Source of the DNA: Gymnopus androsaceus JB14
Taxonomy: Eukaryota; Basidiomycota; Agaricomycetes; Agaricales; Omphalotaceae
Assembly (NCBI GenBank): GCA_009733575.1
Contig: ML769804.1
Span: 1-50,408 of the forward strand
DNA: 50,408 nt
Direction: 5' to 3'
Part shown: positions 31,431-43,300 of the stretch, in pieces
Layout: each line of letters begins with the position of its first letter
How positions within the stretch are numbered: the stretch's first letter is position 1
Position numbers and translations under genes: made by a program
The notes under the pieces: generated by a model
The model's database searches: none
Told to the model about the DNA's origin: nothing
What the model saw: the letters and a program-made list of their open reading frames with translations, nothing else

Positions 31431-31783
31431 GAAAGATTTGGGCACTTGAACTTTGATGTTTCTTGCTTCTAGCAAACTATGTGACATTCAAATATGAGCA
31501 GTGATTCAGGAACATGTTGGGAACATGTATGAGCTTGGATTAGTAAGTACAGACTGTACAGCATGGACAAGATGTCCAAAATCAATCCAAAATGCCTAGG
31601 AAGGCTTTCAACATTCTATAAGAGGATTGTCACTAGTCCCCGTATCACTGCGCATGGAAAAGTAGTATCCCATGTCCATTCAGACTCCCACTTATTATAA
31701 AGTACAATATCTTGCATACTACACCCATTCCCATTCCATTTTTACACAACTTCTATTCTATTCTGCACGCCTACTACTCCTTT
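31431..31783. other. Spacer left of GDH2 relic C
   Basis: Right half (31640-31783) resembles 22745-22885 (ACACCCATTCCCATTCCATT and flanks), that is the shared 3' flank of the GDH2 copies. No gene. Confidence 0.45.
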
Positions 31784-34700
31784 ACTTGGAAAGATCCCTA
31801 GCAAAATGGAAAAAGTCTACACTCAAAGCATTAACGCCGTATTTATAAAGTTTAAAAAAGACATAACATCAGTACACCTCGAGCAATCCAAATCGTCCTC
31901 ACTCACAAAATGCGACGCAACCCAACTAGAGAACAGCGCCCTCTGATACGCCTCCGGCAACCGCTTCAACAACGTCTCCAACCCAATCTTCTCAACCAGC
32001 GTCTTGGGTATCGCCCTCCTCATCACCCCATTCCTACTCGGAACATCCTCAAACAAATCCGAGCTCTCCAATTCGGCCTGGAGGTTATTCAACGTCGACG
32101 AAAGCTCATCCGAGATGGTCGTGCGCGGTTTGGCTCCCTGCAGACGCGTGTACTCTTTCCACAGGCAGTGGAATTCGGCAGCAGCGTTTTCGGTGATCTT
32201 TTCTTGGATATCCTTGACGTAGCTCTGGTAGAATTCGGAGGGTTTGCCGTCCCTGAAGATCATCAGGTCGTCGTATTCTTGCGTTGAGAGAGCGAGACCG
32301 GCTAGGACTTCCAAGGAAGAACTCGTGACACCACCTGGACGAACGCACATGGATAAGTTTTCGCAACTTGAGAGAGGAGAAACGAAATCAACTAACCCTT
32401 GTTGGTACTCGAATCTTTGAACACAACCACTTTACGCTTTTCGAGGAACAAACGCGCTTGTTGGGTGAGGAACAAGTTGGCGCCTTCGACGATGTACTTG
32501 AAGTGAGGTTTACCCTCGCTGTCGAAGAGCGCAGCCATATTCGAGATGTTGACGGCTTCCGGTCTGAATATAGGCGTTAGACAGACGACTTGTACACACA
32601 TTGAATAATCACATACCGTCCACCACAGGGCACGAACAAGTCAGCTTTAAATCTCAAATGAGCTCCATTACGGAAATCAGTCCCGTCGAGAACGATTTCG
32701 CCCGCTACCCATAGCATATCAGCCTTTGCTCCTAAAAAGAAAAAAATACTTGAACAACGTACAAGGCAATTTGACATCCTGCTCCTCAACCTTCACCAAA
32801 TACCCATCCTTGCTCAACTTCGTCCTATCAAAGTGTGCCACGGTCAAACGCTTCTTCACCAGACGAACGAGTTCTTCGCGATCGAGCCCAGTGGGGTCGG
32901 CAAGGACACCACTTCCATCGATGATTGCGACGGTTTTGTCGGAGCTAAGGAGGATTTCGTCTAAAAGAGATAAACGTTGGCTCGGGGGTAACAAGCCAAA
33001 GAAGAACGTATACTTACTTGATCCAAGATCCCCATCCGGTCCCCCGTCTGCACTTTTGTAATCTCCTTCTCCTTCAACCCCAGCTGCTTATAGATACCCA
33101 ACACATACTGCCTGATACTCAGTGAAGTCATACCATACGTGTCGTGTGGGACTCCACCGAGCGTCTCGGCACTCTTTCCAGTGGTGAAGGACTTCCACCA
33201 TGTTTCGGCGCCTCGGTCGCGGGCATGGAGTGCTGCCCAATCCATCATATCTGCTGTACCCTCTGCACCACAGACATAAGCAAAAGGTAACAGTAGGGAG
33301 TAAAAGTATCAACAAACCATCAGGACCAAAGAACAACAACTCTGGCTTTTCGTACAAGTCGACCAGTGTCTCCTTGATTCCGGGTGTTTTACCTGGGATT
33401 AGCAGGTCGACGATTGCCTAAAATAACGAGGTTAGTGTAAGTACATATAGAAAGACAAAGAGCACACGTACATCAACATATTTCTCGAAACACAACCTCG
33501 GCGTAGCCCCAATCGAAGGCAATATCGTACCCTTGGCACCTCCCTCGGGAATATCTTTATTCTTCAACGACCGGGTCGAAGCCAAGTTGTAATTTTCATC
33601 AAACCTAAAACATGTCGTTGTCAGTGTATGTACATCCACAGAGAGAGAGAGAAAGAGAGAAACACTTACAACATCCTCTGATTAATTGAATACATCTCCT
33701 TATTCCTACTCATCACGATCCTAATCCCTCCCCTCGCTACATCCCTAAACCTAATATGGAACCCCCTAAATTCATTTCCAATAACGAAAAACATCGCAAA
33801 CGGCTTTTTTGGATACTCGACCTCGGGTAAAAACCCTGGATCCAAGCGGAAGGACAAGGCGACCTTTGTAGGTTGGTAGAAATTCGTTTTGAGGATATGT
33901 TTGTTAAAGATCAGGAAGGATTCGAGAACTTGGAGGGAGTGTTTGTTAGGAACCATGCGGCGGATTTTGTCGTAGAGCTCCTCGTCGGAGAGGGGTTGGA
34001 TGGTTTGAAGGCGTTGATAAGAGAGGGTGGGCCTACACAGATAACGGTTAGAGATACACATTGAAGAAATAAAAGCGAAAACGTATACATACATCAGTTC
34101 GGTAGCATGGTCAGATGCAGGGTAGTGAACCATGGCAAAGTTGACATAAAGAAGTCGAATCTAAATACCCAGTGAGCACCCGTACGATAACAGAATACTT
34201 GCACACCTACCAGCTCCGAATGAGTATGAATAACCTGTTCAATACTCTCCCTCGTAAATGTCTCCTCCCTAAACCTCCTCTTGATATTATTCAACACCTC
34301 GGCATGCGCAGGGTCGTTCTCGTCCAAGACGTTTTTTAGCTGCAAGTAGGCTGGGCCGAGCCTGTTGCAAAAGTGTTGTGCAAAGATCCAGCCACAGTCT
34401 ATAACACAACCTTGTCAGCACAGCGATATGCAAGGAAGAGAAAGGAGATTCTCACAAGCGTACGTAGCCTCCTGGACAGCATGCGTACCAGGGGCCTTTG
34501 GGAGGAAGAATGGGTTTTCGGGGAGACAGAACAGAAGCGAAGCTTCCTTCATGACCTGGAAGATGGAGTGTTCGATCGGCGGAGCGTTAGAGTTTGGAAC
34601 GGGGTTGAGGTACAATGAGATGATTGTGATGCCGTTAGAGAACTGTTCCACGTATTTGCGAGCAGAATAGAGAGAGTAAAAGTGGTAGAGGTTGGAGAGG

Positions 34701-35731
34701 GCACTGGTATAGAGGTTAGTAGATAAAGATGGATGGAAGGCAACGCGTACCTAAAGAAGGTTGTAGTCCCGCCCATCTTGTACCCGATAACAAGACGTCT
34801 CTCTCTCGAGCCTTCGACTTTAAAAACCTCCACGACGGGCCGTACCGTTGTTCGACGCTCCACATGATCTAGAATCTGGCTGAGTCGCTGAACGAGCGAG
34901 CGATGCTCTTTCATACCTTTTGGTAGATCTCAAGCGTGTTCTCGCTGGCCTTTTCCAAGAAGCCCTTGTCAGACACGCTGTTGATGTTTGTCCTGCCCTC
35001 TTTGTCCTTTGTGGCAGGCGTGTCTGGAAAGAAACACTTGTTGACAAAATAACATTTGAGCGGCAGAGAAGCAGTCGCGAAGATGGACCCGGCGGAACGG
35101 AAAGTCTCGAGTCTGTAGGCATTTTTGGGCTTTGAGCTGTCGAGGAACAGGGTGTCGATTCTAGATTCTAATTAATGAACGTTGGAAATGCCGTATAGAA
35201 CCTGTGCTCACCTCGACTCGCACGTAGCGCCAGGCCCCTCGGTAGTAGTGATACCAGGGGGACTAGTATGAATAAAAGTCGCGCCATTTCCGTTCTCGTC
35301 AATCTTCTCGAGATCGATAACGAGCTTGCTCGGATTGTGCTTCGTGTACGCGAGCATTTTGGTGCCAAATAGCGGTCACAAATAACAGCTTGAGAATTGT
35401 TGCGGAAATAAGTGTCGTCAATGCCGAGATTCGTGTAAAACTAGTTGACTTTGTTGGCGACGAGTTCTTGTGGAATAAAACCCTACAAAATACAATAAAT
35501 TTAAATCGATATTTGATCCAGTCTACTACTCACCTTTGCTGCAAATTCCTGCTGAACAAGAGCTCTCTGGTCCTCATTCACTTTGAAGATCTTGACTTGA
35601 TTGAGCAAGCCATTGCTATTGTATGCAAGTTTGGCGAATACCGTTACGCGCAGCCTCTGTTTGGCCTCTGCAGCGGGTTTTTTTTGGCTTTGTTGGTCGA
35701 GAGTATGATCAGAGCGCTTATTAAATATCAC
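31784..35731 (-). pseudogene. GDH2 relic C: NAD-specific glutamate dehydrogenase, longest copy
   Basis: Nearly the whole multi-exon gene on the minus strand. Exons in order: 35731-35534 (AKQRLRVTVFAKLAYNSNGL), 35482-35212 (FIPQELVAN, LGIDDTYFRNNS, KLVIDLEKIDENGNGATFIH), 35166 onward (AYRLETFRSAGSI), 34860-34750 (RLVIGYKMGG), then FDENYNLASTRSLKNKD and IPEGGAKGTILPSIG (near 33540), the NAD-binding region GDLGS (33030), LSSDKTVAIIDGSGVLADP, and the C-terminal exon 32350-31900. Inactivating changes: a TAG for Trp at 35444-35446; a deletion just after (near 35370); one base lost in YGPVVEVF (about 34840); the last acceptor AG changed to AA (31851). The family is a cytosolic or mitochondrial enzyme of about 1,000 residues that deaminates glutamate. 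Its 5' end is cut at about 35718, close to the Harbinger insertion. Confidence 0.88.
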
Positions 35732-35738
35732 TTTTCTC

Positions 35739-35828
35739 TACTAGCCACGTTCAAAGTTGACTCTACAGACCTGTAGAGAAAGTCTTGTAGAGCTGTAGAG
35801 CTTTTTCGTAGAGCTTTTCGAAATGTCA
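35739..35828 (+). repeat. Left terminal inverted repeat of the Harbinger element
   Basis: Contains nested short inverted words (CTACAGACCTGTAGAG, TAGAGCTGTAGAGC). Pairs with 39011-39107. Confidence 0.9.
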
Positions 35829-35912
35829 CGCTGTGATTTTGAGCGAGCACGTGAATTTTGAGCGCTTGATGCGATCGCGCCTCCTTATCTATCCACTCTT
35901 AGTATCAAACTA

Positions 35913-37218
35913 ATGCCACGCTTGCACGACCTGTATGCTAAGCAGTATGCGCTCTTTATGGTTATCCGCAACATCCTCACCCCAAATCTTGATTACGAGG
36001 CACTTTCGCGCCAATTTAAAGTCGATGCAGATGTCCTGCGGGCCATTCAACAAACTCGTTATCTGCGCGGACGGGAGCACCGCGTGATGCGGCTAGGGAA
36101 TCTTCATCTTGCATTTGAGTATGCAAAGGATGAAGCAGATCATCATCGCTTTGTGAACTTACTTAGGATGTCCCCCGAATCATTTGACATCTTACATGAG
36201 CTCATTAAAGACCATCCTGTCTTCCAGAACAACTCCCAAAATCCCCAGGCTCCTGTACAGGAACAACTTGCTGTTACTCTTTACCAACTCGGCCGTTATG
36301 GAAATGCTGCATCCATCATGGATACTGCACATACCGCTGGAATATCAGAAGGATCTGTCAAAAACTACATTGAACGATGCTTTACAGCAATAGAAAGCCT
36401 TGATCACTTGTTTCTCCGACCGATGACAGAGGAGGAGAAAGAGCATGAAAAAGAATGGATGGATGAGTCACTTGGCTTTAAAGGAACCTGGCGGAATGGA
36501 TGGGTTATGTATGATGGAACAATTGTTGTACTCTTTGCTCGACCAGAGAAGGATGGAGATGCCTACTACACTCGCAAAGGCAACTATGGCCTGAATGTTC
36601 AGGTATTGCTATCTACTACTAATTCCATGTATTCTCTAACTTGTAAACCAGATAGGGAATATTCCATCAAGCCTTCGAATTGTTGATTTTTCACATGGAA
36701 TGACTGGTTCTGCACATGATGCAAATGCCTTTGCACACACTGCAGCTGCACTGTATCCAGACTGGTTCTTTGGAGTGGGCGAATTTGCATGGACCGACTC
36801 AGCCTACACCTGTAACTCACGCACAGTCCCAGTACACAAGGAGCCAGCTTCATTTCATCCCGAGAATGCAATTTTTGACAAAACACTATCAAGACTTCGG
36901 GTGCGTTCTGAACACTGTATGGGTCTTCTGAAAGGCAGGTTCCAGTGTCTTCGAGGACTGCGTCTTCAGATTCGTAATAATGAAGACCATGTTGCTGCTT
37001 GTCGGTGGATCACAATATGCATTATCTTGCATAACTTCTTGATAGAAGTAGAGGGGTCAGATATTGACTTTACACCTCTCAATATGCATGGTAGAGCAGA
37101 GGAAACAGAAGATGGTGTAGATTTAAATGCAGTGTCATGGGATGGTGATGATGATGATGCACTTCGTAGACAGTTGGTTGCAGAAATCGTGGCGTTTAAA
37201 TCAATGGATATAAACTAA
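35913..37218 (+). CDS. PIF/Harbinger transposase (DDE superfamily 4)
   Basis: Two exons, 35913-36602 and 36652-37218, joined in frame; 418 residues. An N-terminal part with a helix-turn-helix (GISEGSVKNYIERC near residue 145) precedes the DDE nuclease. Catalytic residues are visible: Asp201 in MYDGTIVV, Asp279 in AWTDSAY, Glu317 in VRSEHCMGLLKGRF. The GSAHDANAF block typical of the family lies in between. It cuts and pastes the element together with the Myb-like partner. No stop or shift is seen, so it should be functional. Confidence 0.93.
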
Positions 37219-37265
37219 CTATCAATGCAAATGAATGTAAAGGAATAAGTAAAATGAATGTAACT

Positions 37266-38917
37266 TCAGTTCGCCAAGAATTGTTTCTCCTCCTCATCTA
37301 ATGCATCTAATAACTCCTCCGCACGCTCATCTGTGTACCGTCCCCGATCCTGCATTCGCATAATCATATCCCGGCGCTTCCCGAATGCTTCCATTGCCTC
37401 AAGTTTCAAACGCTTGTCTCGTTCCTTTTGACGATTTTCACTCTCCTGTTTACTAGCTGCAAGATGGCCTCTGAAAACAACCAAAATATTAGTTCTGAAC
37501 AAATTCAAGACAACATTGACGTACTCTGCAAGCGAAAGAAGCGCTTCTTCAAACTTTGGTGGACGTGCACCTCGCGGTGTTATGTTCTGTTTTGCCTTTT
37601 CAAGCATGTCTTTTGAAAGAGATGCAGCGGCAGCGGCGGTGGCAACAGAAACCGGCTTGGTAGAAATGGGGGTGGCTGGAATGGGTTGAGATGCAGTCAT
37701 AGGAGCTGCCTGCATAGGCGCTGGCCCTGTTTCTGGCAGGTGTTCTATTTCGTCCCAATCTGGACTACCAGGAGCAGAAGGAGGAGAGCCCTAGAGGTGC
37801 GCATAAGTAACATATATCTGGTGAAGAGAGAAGATGGCCTACTGGACCATTGTTGAAGGTCTCAAGAAATTCAACAAACGAGTCACTTGCAGCCACACGA
37901 GTTTCATTCCGTGCAGCCTGTACAGAAAGGATAGCCTCGTGCATGGTTTTATACTGTAACTGAACCTGAGGATCATCAACAATCTCAATCGGTGAATTTG
38001 CTTTCAAAGATGGCGGAGGCTGATAATAAACAGTTGAACGACCGTTTGGCCCGAAGCCCGTTGTAATAGCCGGTGGGTTGATGTTCGGACGTGCGGAGAA
38101 TAGGGTGTGAAGACGAGGGAAGAATGGAAACCTCTTGACGATGGCATCTTTGTCAAAAAAAAAAAACGTCAGATATAAAAGCGTACGAAAAAGAAAGCAC
38201 AAACTCCAGAGGTTCTTTGCCTCTTCAGGTGTATCTTCATCTGGGCCATTTACGCCGATATAAAACTTCAAACGTACATCTCCTCCTGATATGGCATTGT
38301 CCTCGGGTGCACTTACATCCTCATCGATACTATCAGAGTCTTCGCCGCTAGAGCTGTCCTCATCGGCATTGGTCCGGAGACCTCCGCCAGTGACTTTGAG
38401 CTTCTTCGCCTCCTTCTTGTAACGCTTCAAGAGCCTAAAATTAAAGTTTATCAATATCTAGGAAATAACAAATGCATGAGATGTATGGCTTACTGATTAA
38501 TTTTGGAGCGAGTACGGCTTGCGGTTGTGGAAGCATCCAGGGCATAGAAATCCGGCCAGAGCACCTGAGAGATGCGGTTTATTGCATGGGCTTTTGTCTC
38601 GCCACTGATTTTCTGGATTAGATCATGTTAGAGACTCCGAAAAAGATGAATTTCTGTTCAAATGCACGTACCTCTCCCCTTCTGACACCGACTAATACAC
38701 GGTTCTCTTCCTCTTCAAGCATTCCAATTAGAAGCCAGGTCTTGGTATTGTTGTCAGCTGGCCATGGAAACGTAGGAAGCGCAATTTTGGGTGCTGCCGC
38801 GGCCTTGGATTTCGGTTTCAAGCTGGATTTCTTGGCCTTCTTCTTTGAGCTTAGAGCTTCTGGTGGAGCCTGATTTTCGGTGTTATCCTTCAGTTTCCGC
38901 TTCCTTCCCTTGGTCAT
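37266..38917 (-). CDS. Myb/SANT-like partner protein of the Harbinger element
   Basis: Minus-strand gene, start at 38917; exons about 38917-38672, 38619-38496, 38435-38197, 38151-37846, then 37790 and onward to the stop at 37266. It opens with a Lys-rich basic segment (KKAKKSSLKPKSKAAA), followed by a Myb-like three-helix domain (NTKTWLLIGMLEEEENRV, INRISQVLWPDFYAL, TRSKINQLLKRYKKEAKKL), an acidic Ser/Asp stretch (SSGEDSDSIDEDV), a linker, and a coiled-coil end (RQKERDKRLKLEAMEAFGKR). In PIF/Harbinger elements the Myb-like protein binds the ends and takes the transposase into the nucleus; that role is inferred. Exon edges in the middle are approximate. Confidence 0.8.
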
Positions 38918-39010
38918 TTTCAGATGAGAGGAGAGTAGGCGCGTCAAGAAATAGAGGTAATAGAGGTAAAGCCTGAGAATACGGGACTCGGTATCACGAG
39001 ATATCGTCAC

Positions 39011-39107
39011 AGAAATGTCACATTTCGAAAAAGCTCTACGAAAAAGTTCTACAGCTCTACAGAACTTCCTCTACAGGTCTGTAGAGCCAACTTTGAACGT
39101 GGCTACT
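39011..39107 (-). repeat. Right terminal inverted repeat of the Harbinger element
   Basis: Reverse complement of 35739-35828 with a few mismatches; ends CCAACTTTGAACGTGGCT, then ACT. Confidence 0.9.
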
Positions 39108-39110
39108 TTC

Positions 39111-39715
39111 GTCATGCTTTCATGTGAGTGAAAGAAGCTGCCATTTGAAGTTGACTCTCTACGGAATTCTTCAGGTTCTCGTCGAGAACAACCAACGAAA
39201 GAACTTTCTTGCCAGTTTACATCACTATATTTTCCCTCAAACGATGGTGCGTGTCCACCCATAAGCTTCCTCTGCTCGCCCATACTACGCCTATCATGTG
39301 ATATCATATGACTTCCGTAGAAAACGGCTCCGGCATGAGCCAAAGCGTCCCTTCAGCAATTTTAAGTGTTGACTCCATCGAGTAAGTATTGTTCAGCTCA
39401 ATATAATACTGTATTTTCGCTTCCTATATACTTTCACAATCTACAAGTTATTTCTAGCTGGCCGAGCTTTGTAAAACATCACTGCACTCAACTCAGCATC
39501 CCACGTCCGAGGATTCTGGCTGCGGGATGAATTGTACTGACGCCACTTCAGTCACCTACTAAAAGTCCCTACTTAGGCTTAACTATCCCTGTCTAGGTTG
39601 GCCCTAAGAGGGGTCAGATACCTGGGACATCCCAGGCCAAGATCCATTGGGAAGCCCAACCTGGGCTGTCCAGGTGTCTGGGGTCCTGACATGGTAAACT
39701 TGGGCTGCCCAAGTT
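39111..39715. other. Right flank of the Harbinger element: dispersed repeat and spacer
   Basis: 39120-39265 repeats 19335-19485 upstream of the sedolisin gene. The rest is unassigned; from 39600 diverged forms of the 25-bp minisatellite appear (GGGACATCCCAGGCCAAG, TTGGGCTGCCCAAG). Confidence 0.5.
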
Positions 39716-40044
39716 ACCATGTCCTTGGGATGCCCAAGTTACCATGTCCTTGGGATGCCCAAGTTACCATGTCCTTGGGATGCCCAAGTTACCATGTCCT
39801 TGGGATGCCCAAGTCACCATGTCCTTGGGATGCCCAAGTCACCATGTCCTTGGGATGCCCAAGTCACCATGTCCTTGGGATGCCCAAGTCACCATGTCCT
39901 TGGGATGCCCAAGTCACCATGTCCTTGGGATGCCCAAGTCACCATGTCCTTGGGATGCCCAAGTCACCATGTCCTTGGGATGCCCAAGTCACCATGTCCT
40001 TGGGATGCCCAAGTCACCATGTCCTTGGGATGCCCAGTTCCAAT
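39716..40044. repeat. 25-bp minisatellite, 13 units
   Basis: TGTCCTTGGGATGCCCAAGT recurs exactly every 25 bp from 39720 to 40020; units differ only in AGTTACC (first three) versus AGTCACC. Each unit contains the palindrome CTTGGGATGCCCAAG. Since 25 is not a multiple of 3, all three plus-strand frames give the same 25-residue peptide and all stay open; I do not call a gene. Confidence 0.95.
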
Positions 40045-40318
40045 CACCCAAGAAATATCCAAACTAAATGTCTTAAGAGGCATAAAATAAACACATATGC
40101 ATGTTCTAAAGCATAAGTAGGCATATGTATAACAACCATATTGAACATACATAAATACTTAATGACCTACAAAATCATATACTATAAAAACAGATATACA
40201 AAGCCAAAAAAAACAACATCTACAACAATACAAGGCTGATATACAATCAATTACAGCCATGGTAAAGACAACACGAAGAGTGGGCCCTAAATACATTCAA
40301 AATATACCACACGGCCGC
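40045..40318. other. AT-rich spacer
   Basis: A-rich, with ATACATAAATAC-like words; probably the 3' flank of the minus-strand gene that ends at 40319. Nothing else seen. Confidence 0.35.
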
Positions 40319-43300
40319 TCAACTACGAGGAATTCGATTCTTCAGCTTGTCCTTTAGTGCACTGCGCTTGTTCTTCGTCAAATTGGAATGCTTGGCCTTT
40401 TTCTTCGGATGCTCACTTTCCTCTGTCGCAGGCGAGAGCGCCCTTTGAGTTTTAGCAGGTGCTCGTGAAGGTCCCGGTGCAGATGGTCTCGCCGGCGAAA
40501 CAGAGCGGGGTAGCTGTCGTGAAGTAGATGGGGAAGGAGGATGTTCACGTGACGATGAAGGAACTGCAGAACGCTTGTAAGCACGTTTGGGACCAGAAGA
40601 CGGTGAAGGTAGAGAAGCTCGGCGGCGAACTGAAGGATCTGGAGAACCATCACCCCACAAAGTTGCCTCTGCGTCCACTTCTTCGCGGTAGTCCTCCGAA
40701 TGAGATACTGCGACGACGATGTTCCCATCAGTGTCCGTAACTAATGCTACATCGCACTGCTCCTTGAGGGGTAACTCGATCTCATCTGTGAGCGATGACA
40801 GGTCAGAAATGATATTGTAGCAATCGACAAAACTTACCTTCATCCCAACATACCATCTCGACGCAAGGCTTAGCATTATCGATTGTTTTTCCTTGCGCTT
40901 CCGCAAGCAGTGCTTGAATACGATTTTCGCAAATCAATGCAAGGTCATCAGCCTTGATATCATGGATTAACTTGAACCCGGGTAAGAAACCTTCAGTCCC
41001 TTCAACTCCACATTTGAAGAAGGGGACGTTGACAGGCCAGTTGATGATTTGAACGTGCATTCGCCATGCATTCTTGACGAACTGAGTAAGCTGTAGCTTG
41101 TTGGGATCCCTAAAATCCAAGTCCACATTGCTCCCATAGCCAACAAGACGATCTAGCAGCTATATCAACAGTGAATCAAACGAAGTAAATAAGATCTCTT
41201 ACTCGCGTCGAAAGCCATAATCTTCGGTAAAAGCATTCGGTGATGGTCCCGCGTGGACTTACCTTTAGGCTTCGGAAGATCCCAGTAAAGCTTGGCCAAA
41301 TCAGCCTCCATTTCACGAGATTTCATACGTTGCGTGCTTTCTCAGCATGAGTACCATAGACCTCATCCAGATATACAACGACTTACCGAATTAAAGCATG
41401 CAGGTCAGCAGCCTGCGCATACATCTGAGTGCTTTTAGTTTTGCGAATGTTTTCGAGATCCGTCGTGGCGACCCAGGTCAGAGCTTCATGATCCTCATGG
41501 AGAGCGTAGCCCCCAATATGATATCCAGTTTCCAGGTGTATCTTTTCGGCCTACTCGTTCGTTAGTACCTATAATAGACAACGACGGTAAATGATTACCA
41601 TGCTTATGAAGGGGCGCATAATCTTGCGCATCGTCAAGTTCATCTTGCCCTTCTTCTTTTCCTCAATCAAATCCTCCATATGACCTTCGTACCACTCAAT
41701 TTGCTCCTTGAGCGCAAGTCGACGAGCTCCGTTGTCGTGGAACTCGTCATCAGAGAGCTTGTCGCGCAGGAAGGCGTAAAACTCTGCTGTGACCACTTTC
41801 GTCCATTCCGAAGCAGTGACTGCAAAAAGATAAAGTAAGTTTTATATCTCACAAGCGAGGCAATCAACGTACCACCAGACGTACGACGCTTCTCGCCGTG
41901 TACTCCATACCATATCTGGAAGATATTGAAATAATTGACGGCCCTAGGGATACGGTCGTCTGCTTCAAGGTAGTTGTAGATCGCTCTTCAAATCACGTCC
42001 AGCTTTATGAGCGATTGCCGCCATTTCAGCCTTGAACTTGGCATGCGCAGTGTCAATATCACTCTTGACGGATTTGGGAAGAGGGCCTTTGGCCTTCAGA
42101 GGGTCTTCGTCGTCTTCATCGTCTTCGTCTCCGTCTTCGTCTTCTTTGTCGTCATCATCGGACGCGTCGGGCACTCTTCCTCCCTTGCCCGCTTTCGCTT
42201 TCACCTTCACCTTCCCTTCCCTTCAAGTTGGGTTTCGGTTTTGCCTTCCCCTTCCCCTTATCTGCATCGTCCTGCTCGTCCTCGCTGCTGCTTTCAACGA
42301 TTTGGCGACTCTGGCGCGAACGCTTCGACGAACGATGATGAACAGAAAGTTCTTCCTCGTCACTGTTGCCAAAGATAGCACCATCTCCCACATCGCCTGC
42401 GTTAGAAGAACCAAAAGGATCGAATTCTCCAAAGAGTGAATCATCTACTTCGTCCTCTTGCTCCTGACGGCGACGCTTGTTCGGACGGCTCCCTTCTGGT
42501 TCCTCCAGCACTGATCTCTCCTTTTGAAGACGTTCCTCCTCCAGCTGTTGCTCCTTATCAATACGCTCCCGTTCCTTGCGGAGACGTCCTTGCTCCCGGC
42601 GTTCCTCCCGTTCAACACGCTCCTGCTCAAGACGCTCCTGTGCACGATGCTCTACTTCAGCAGCTTCTTGCTCGAGGCGACGTCCGAGCTCGATTCGATA
42701 TTCTTCTTCGAGACGGCGTGCTTCTACTTCTCTGAGACGGCGTTTTTCCTCGATGCGACGTTTTGCCTCGATACGGCGTGCTTCTTCGATGCGGTGTTTT
42801 TCCTCGAGAAGCTGTCGTTCACGTCGTTCACGCTCCTCTTGACATTGCGTAAGTGCCTCACGATAGCGTCGGTCGCACTCGTCCAGATACCAAACAACTG
42901 CTTCCTTGTGTTCAAGGTGGCGCGAAAGCAATGCCTGCTGAGTTTCCACGTGCTTTCTCAGCTCCCTTGCCTCATCGTAATCCTCTGGGAGATGCTGGGA
43001 CTTCTCAAGAAGGATCTCAAGATGATTATCGCTGCCGAATCGTTTCCGATATTCGAGCGAAGGGATCTCTTGTGCATTGGGCATCACAAGGCACCGCAGA
43101 AGCTCAACAGTGTGCTTTTCCGTGGCCTTGTAACCTTCCATATCCGTAATGTATGCCCACATTGCCAGCTGCATAGTCCCAATCTCGAGGTCTGGATAAT
43201 CCCCTTGCTCATAAATAGCAGCGATAACAGGGAAACCTTCGATCAGAGCTTTGTCCTCGGTAACCCGTGCCAGAGCTTCTACTTCAGACCAGAATCTCTC

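Larger units (their letters stand above)
35736..39110. mobile_element. PIF/Harbinger DNA transposon with two genes
   Basis: Terminal inverted repeats of about 90 bp: left 35739-35828 starts AGCCACGTTCAAAGTTGACT, right 39011-39107 is its reverse complement with few mismatches. ACT on both sides forms a 3-bp target duplication, the length typical of this superfamily. Inside are a transposase (plus) and a Myb/SANT-like protein (minus), converging 3' ends at 37218/37266, the standard two-gene layout. All parts look intact, so the element may be autonomous. Confidence 0.92.

Noticed and set aside
39598..40116. 172-codon frame through the 25-bp minisatellite
   Set aside because: All three frames are open because of the repeat; no initiation context or conserved domain.
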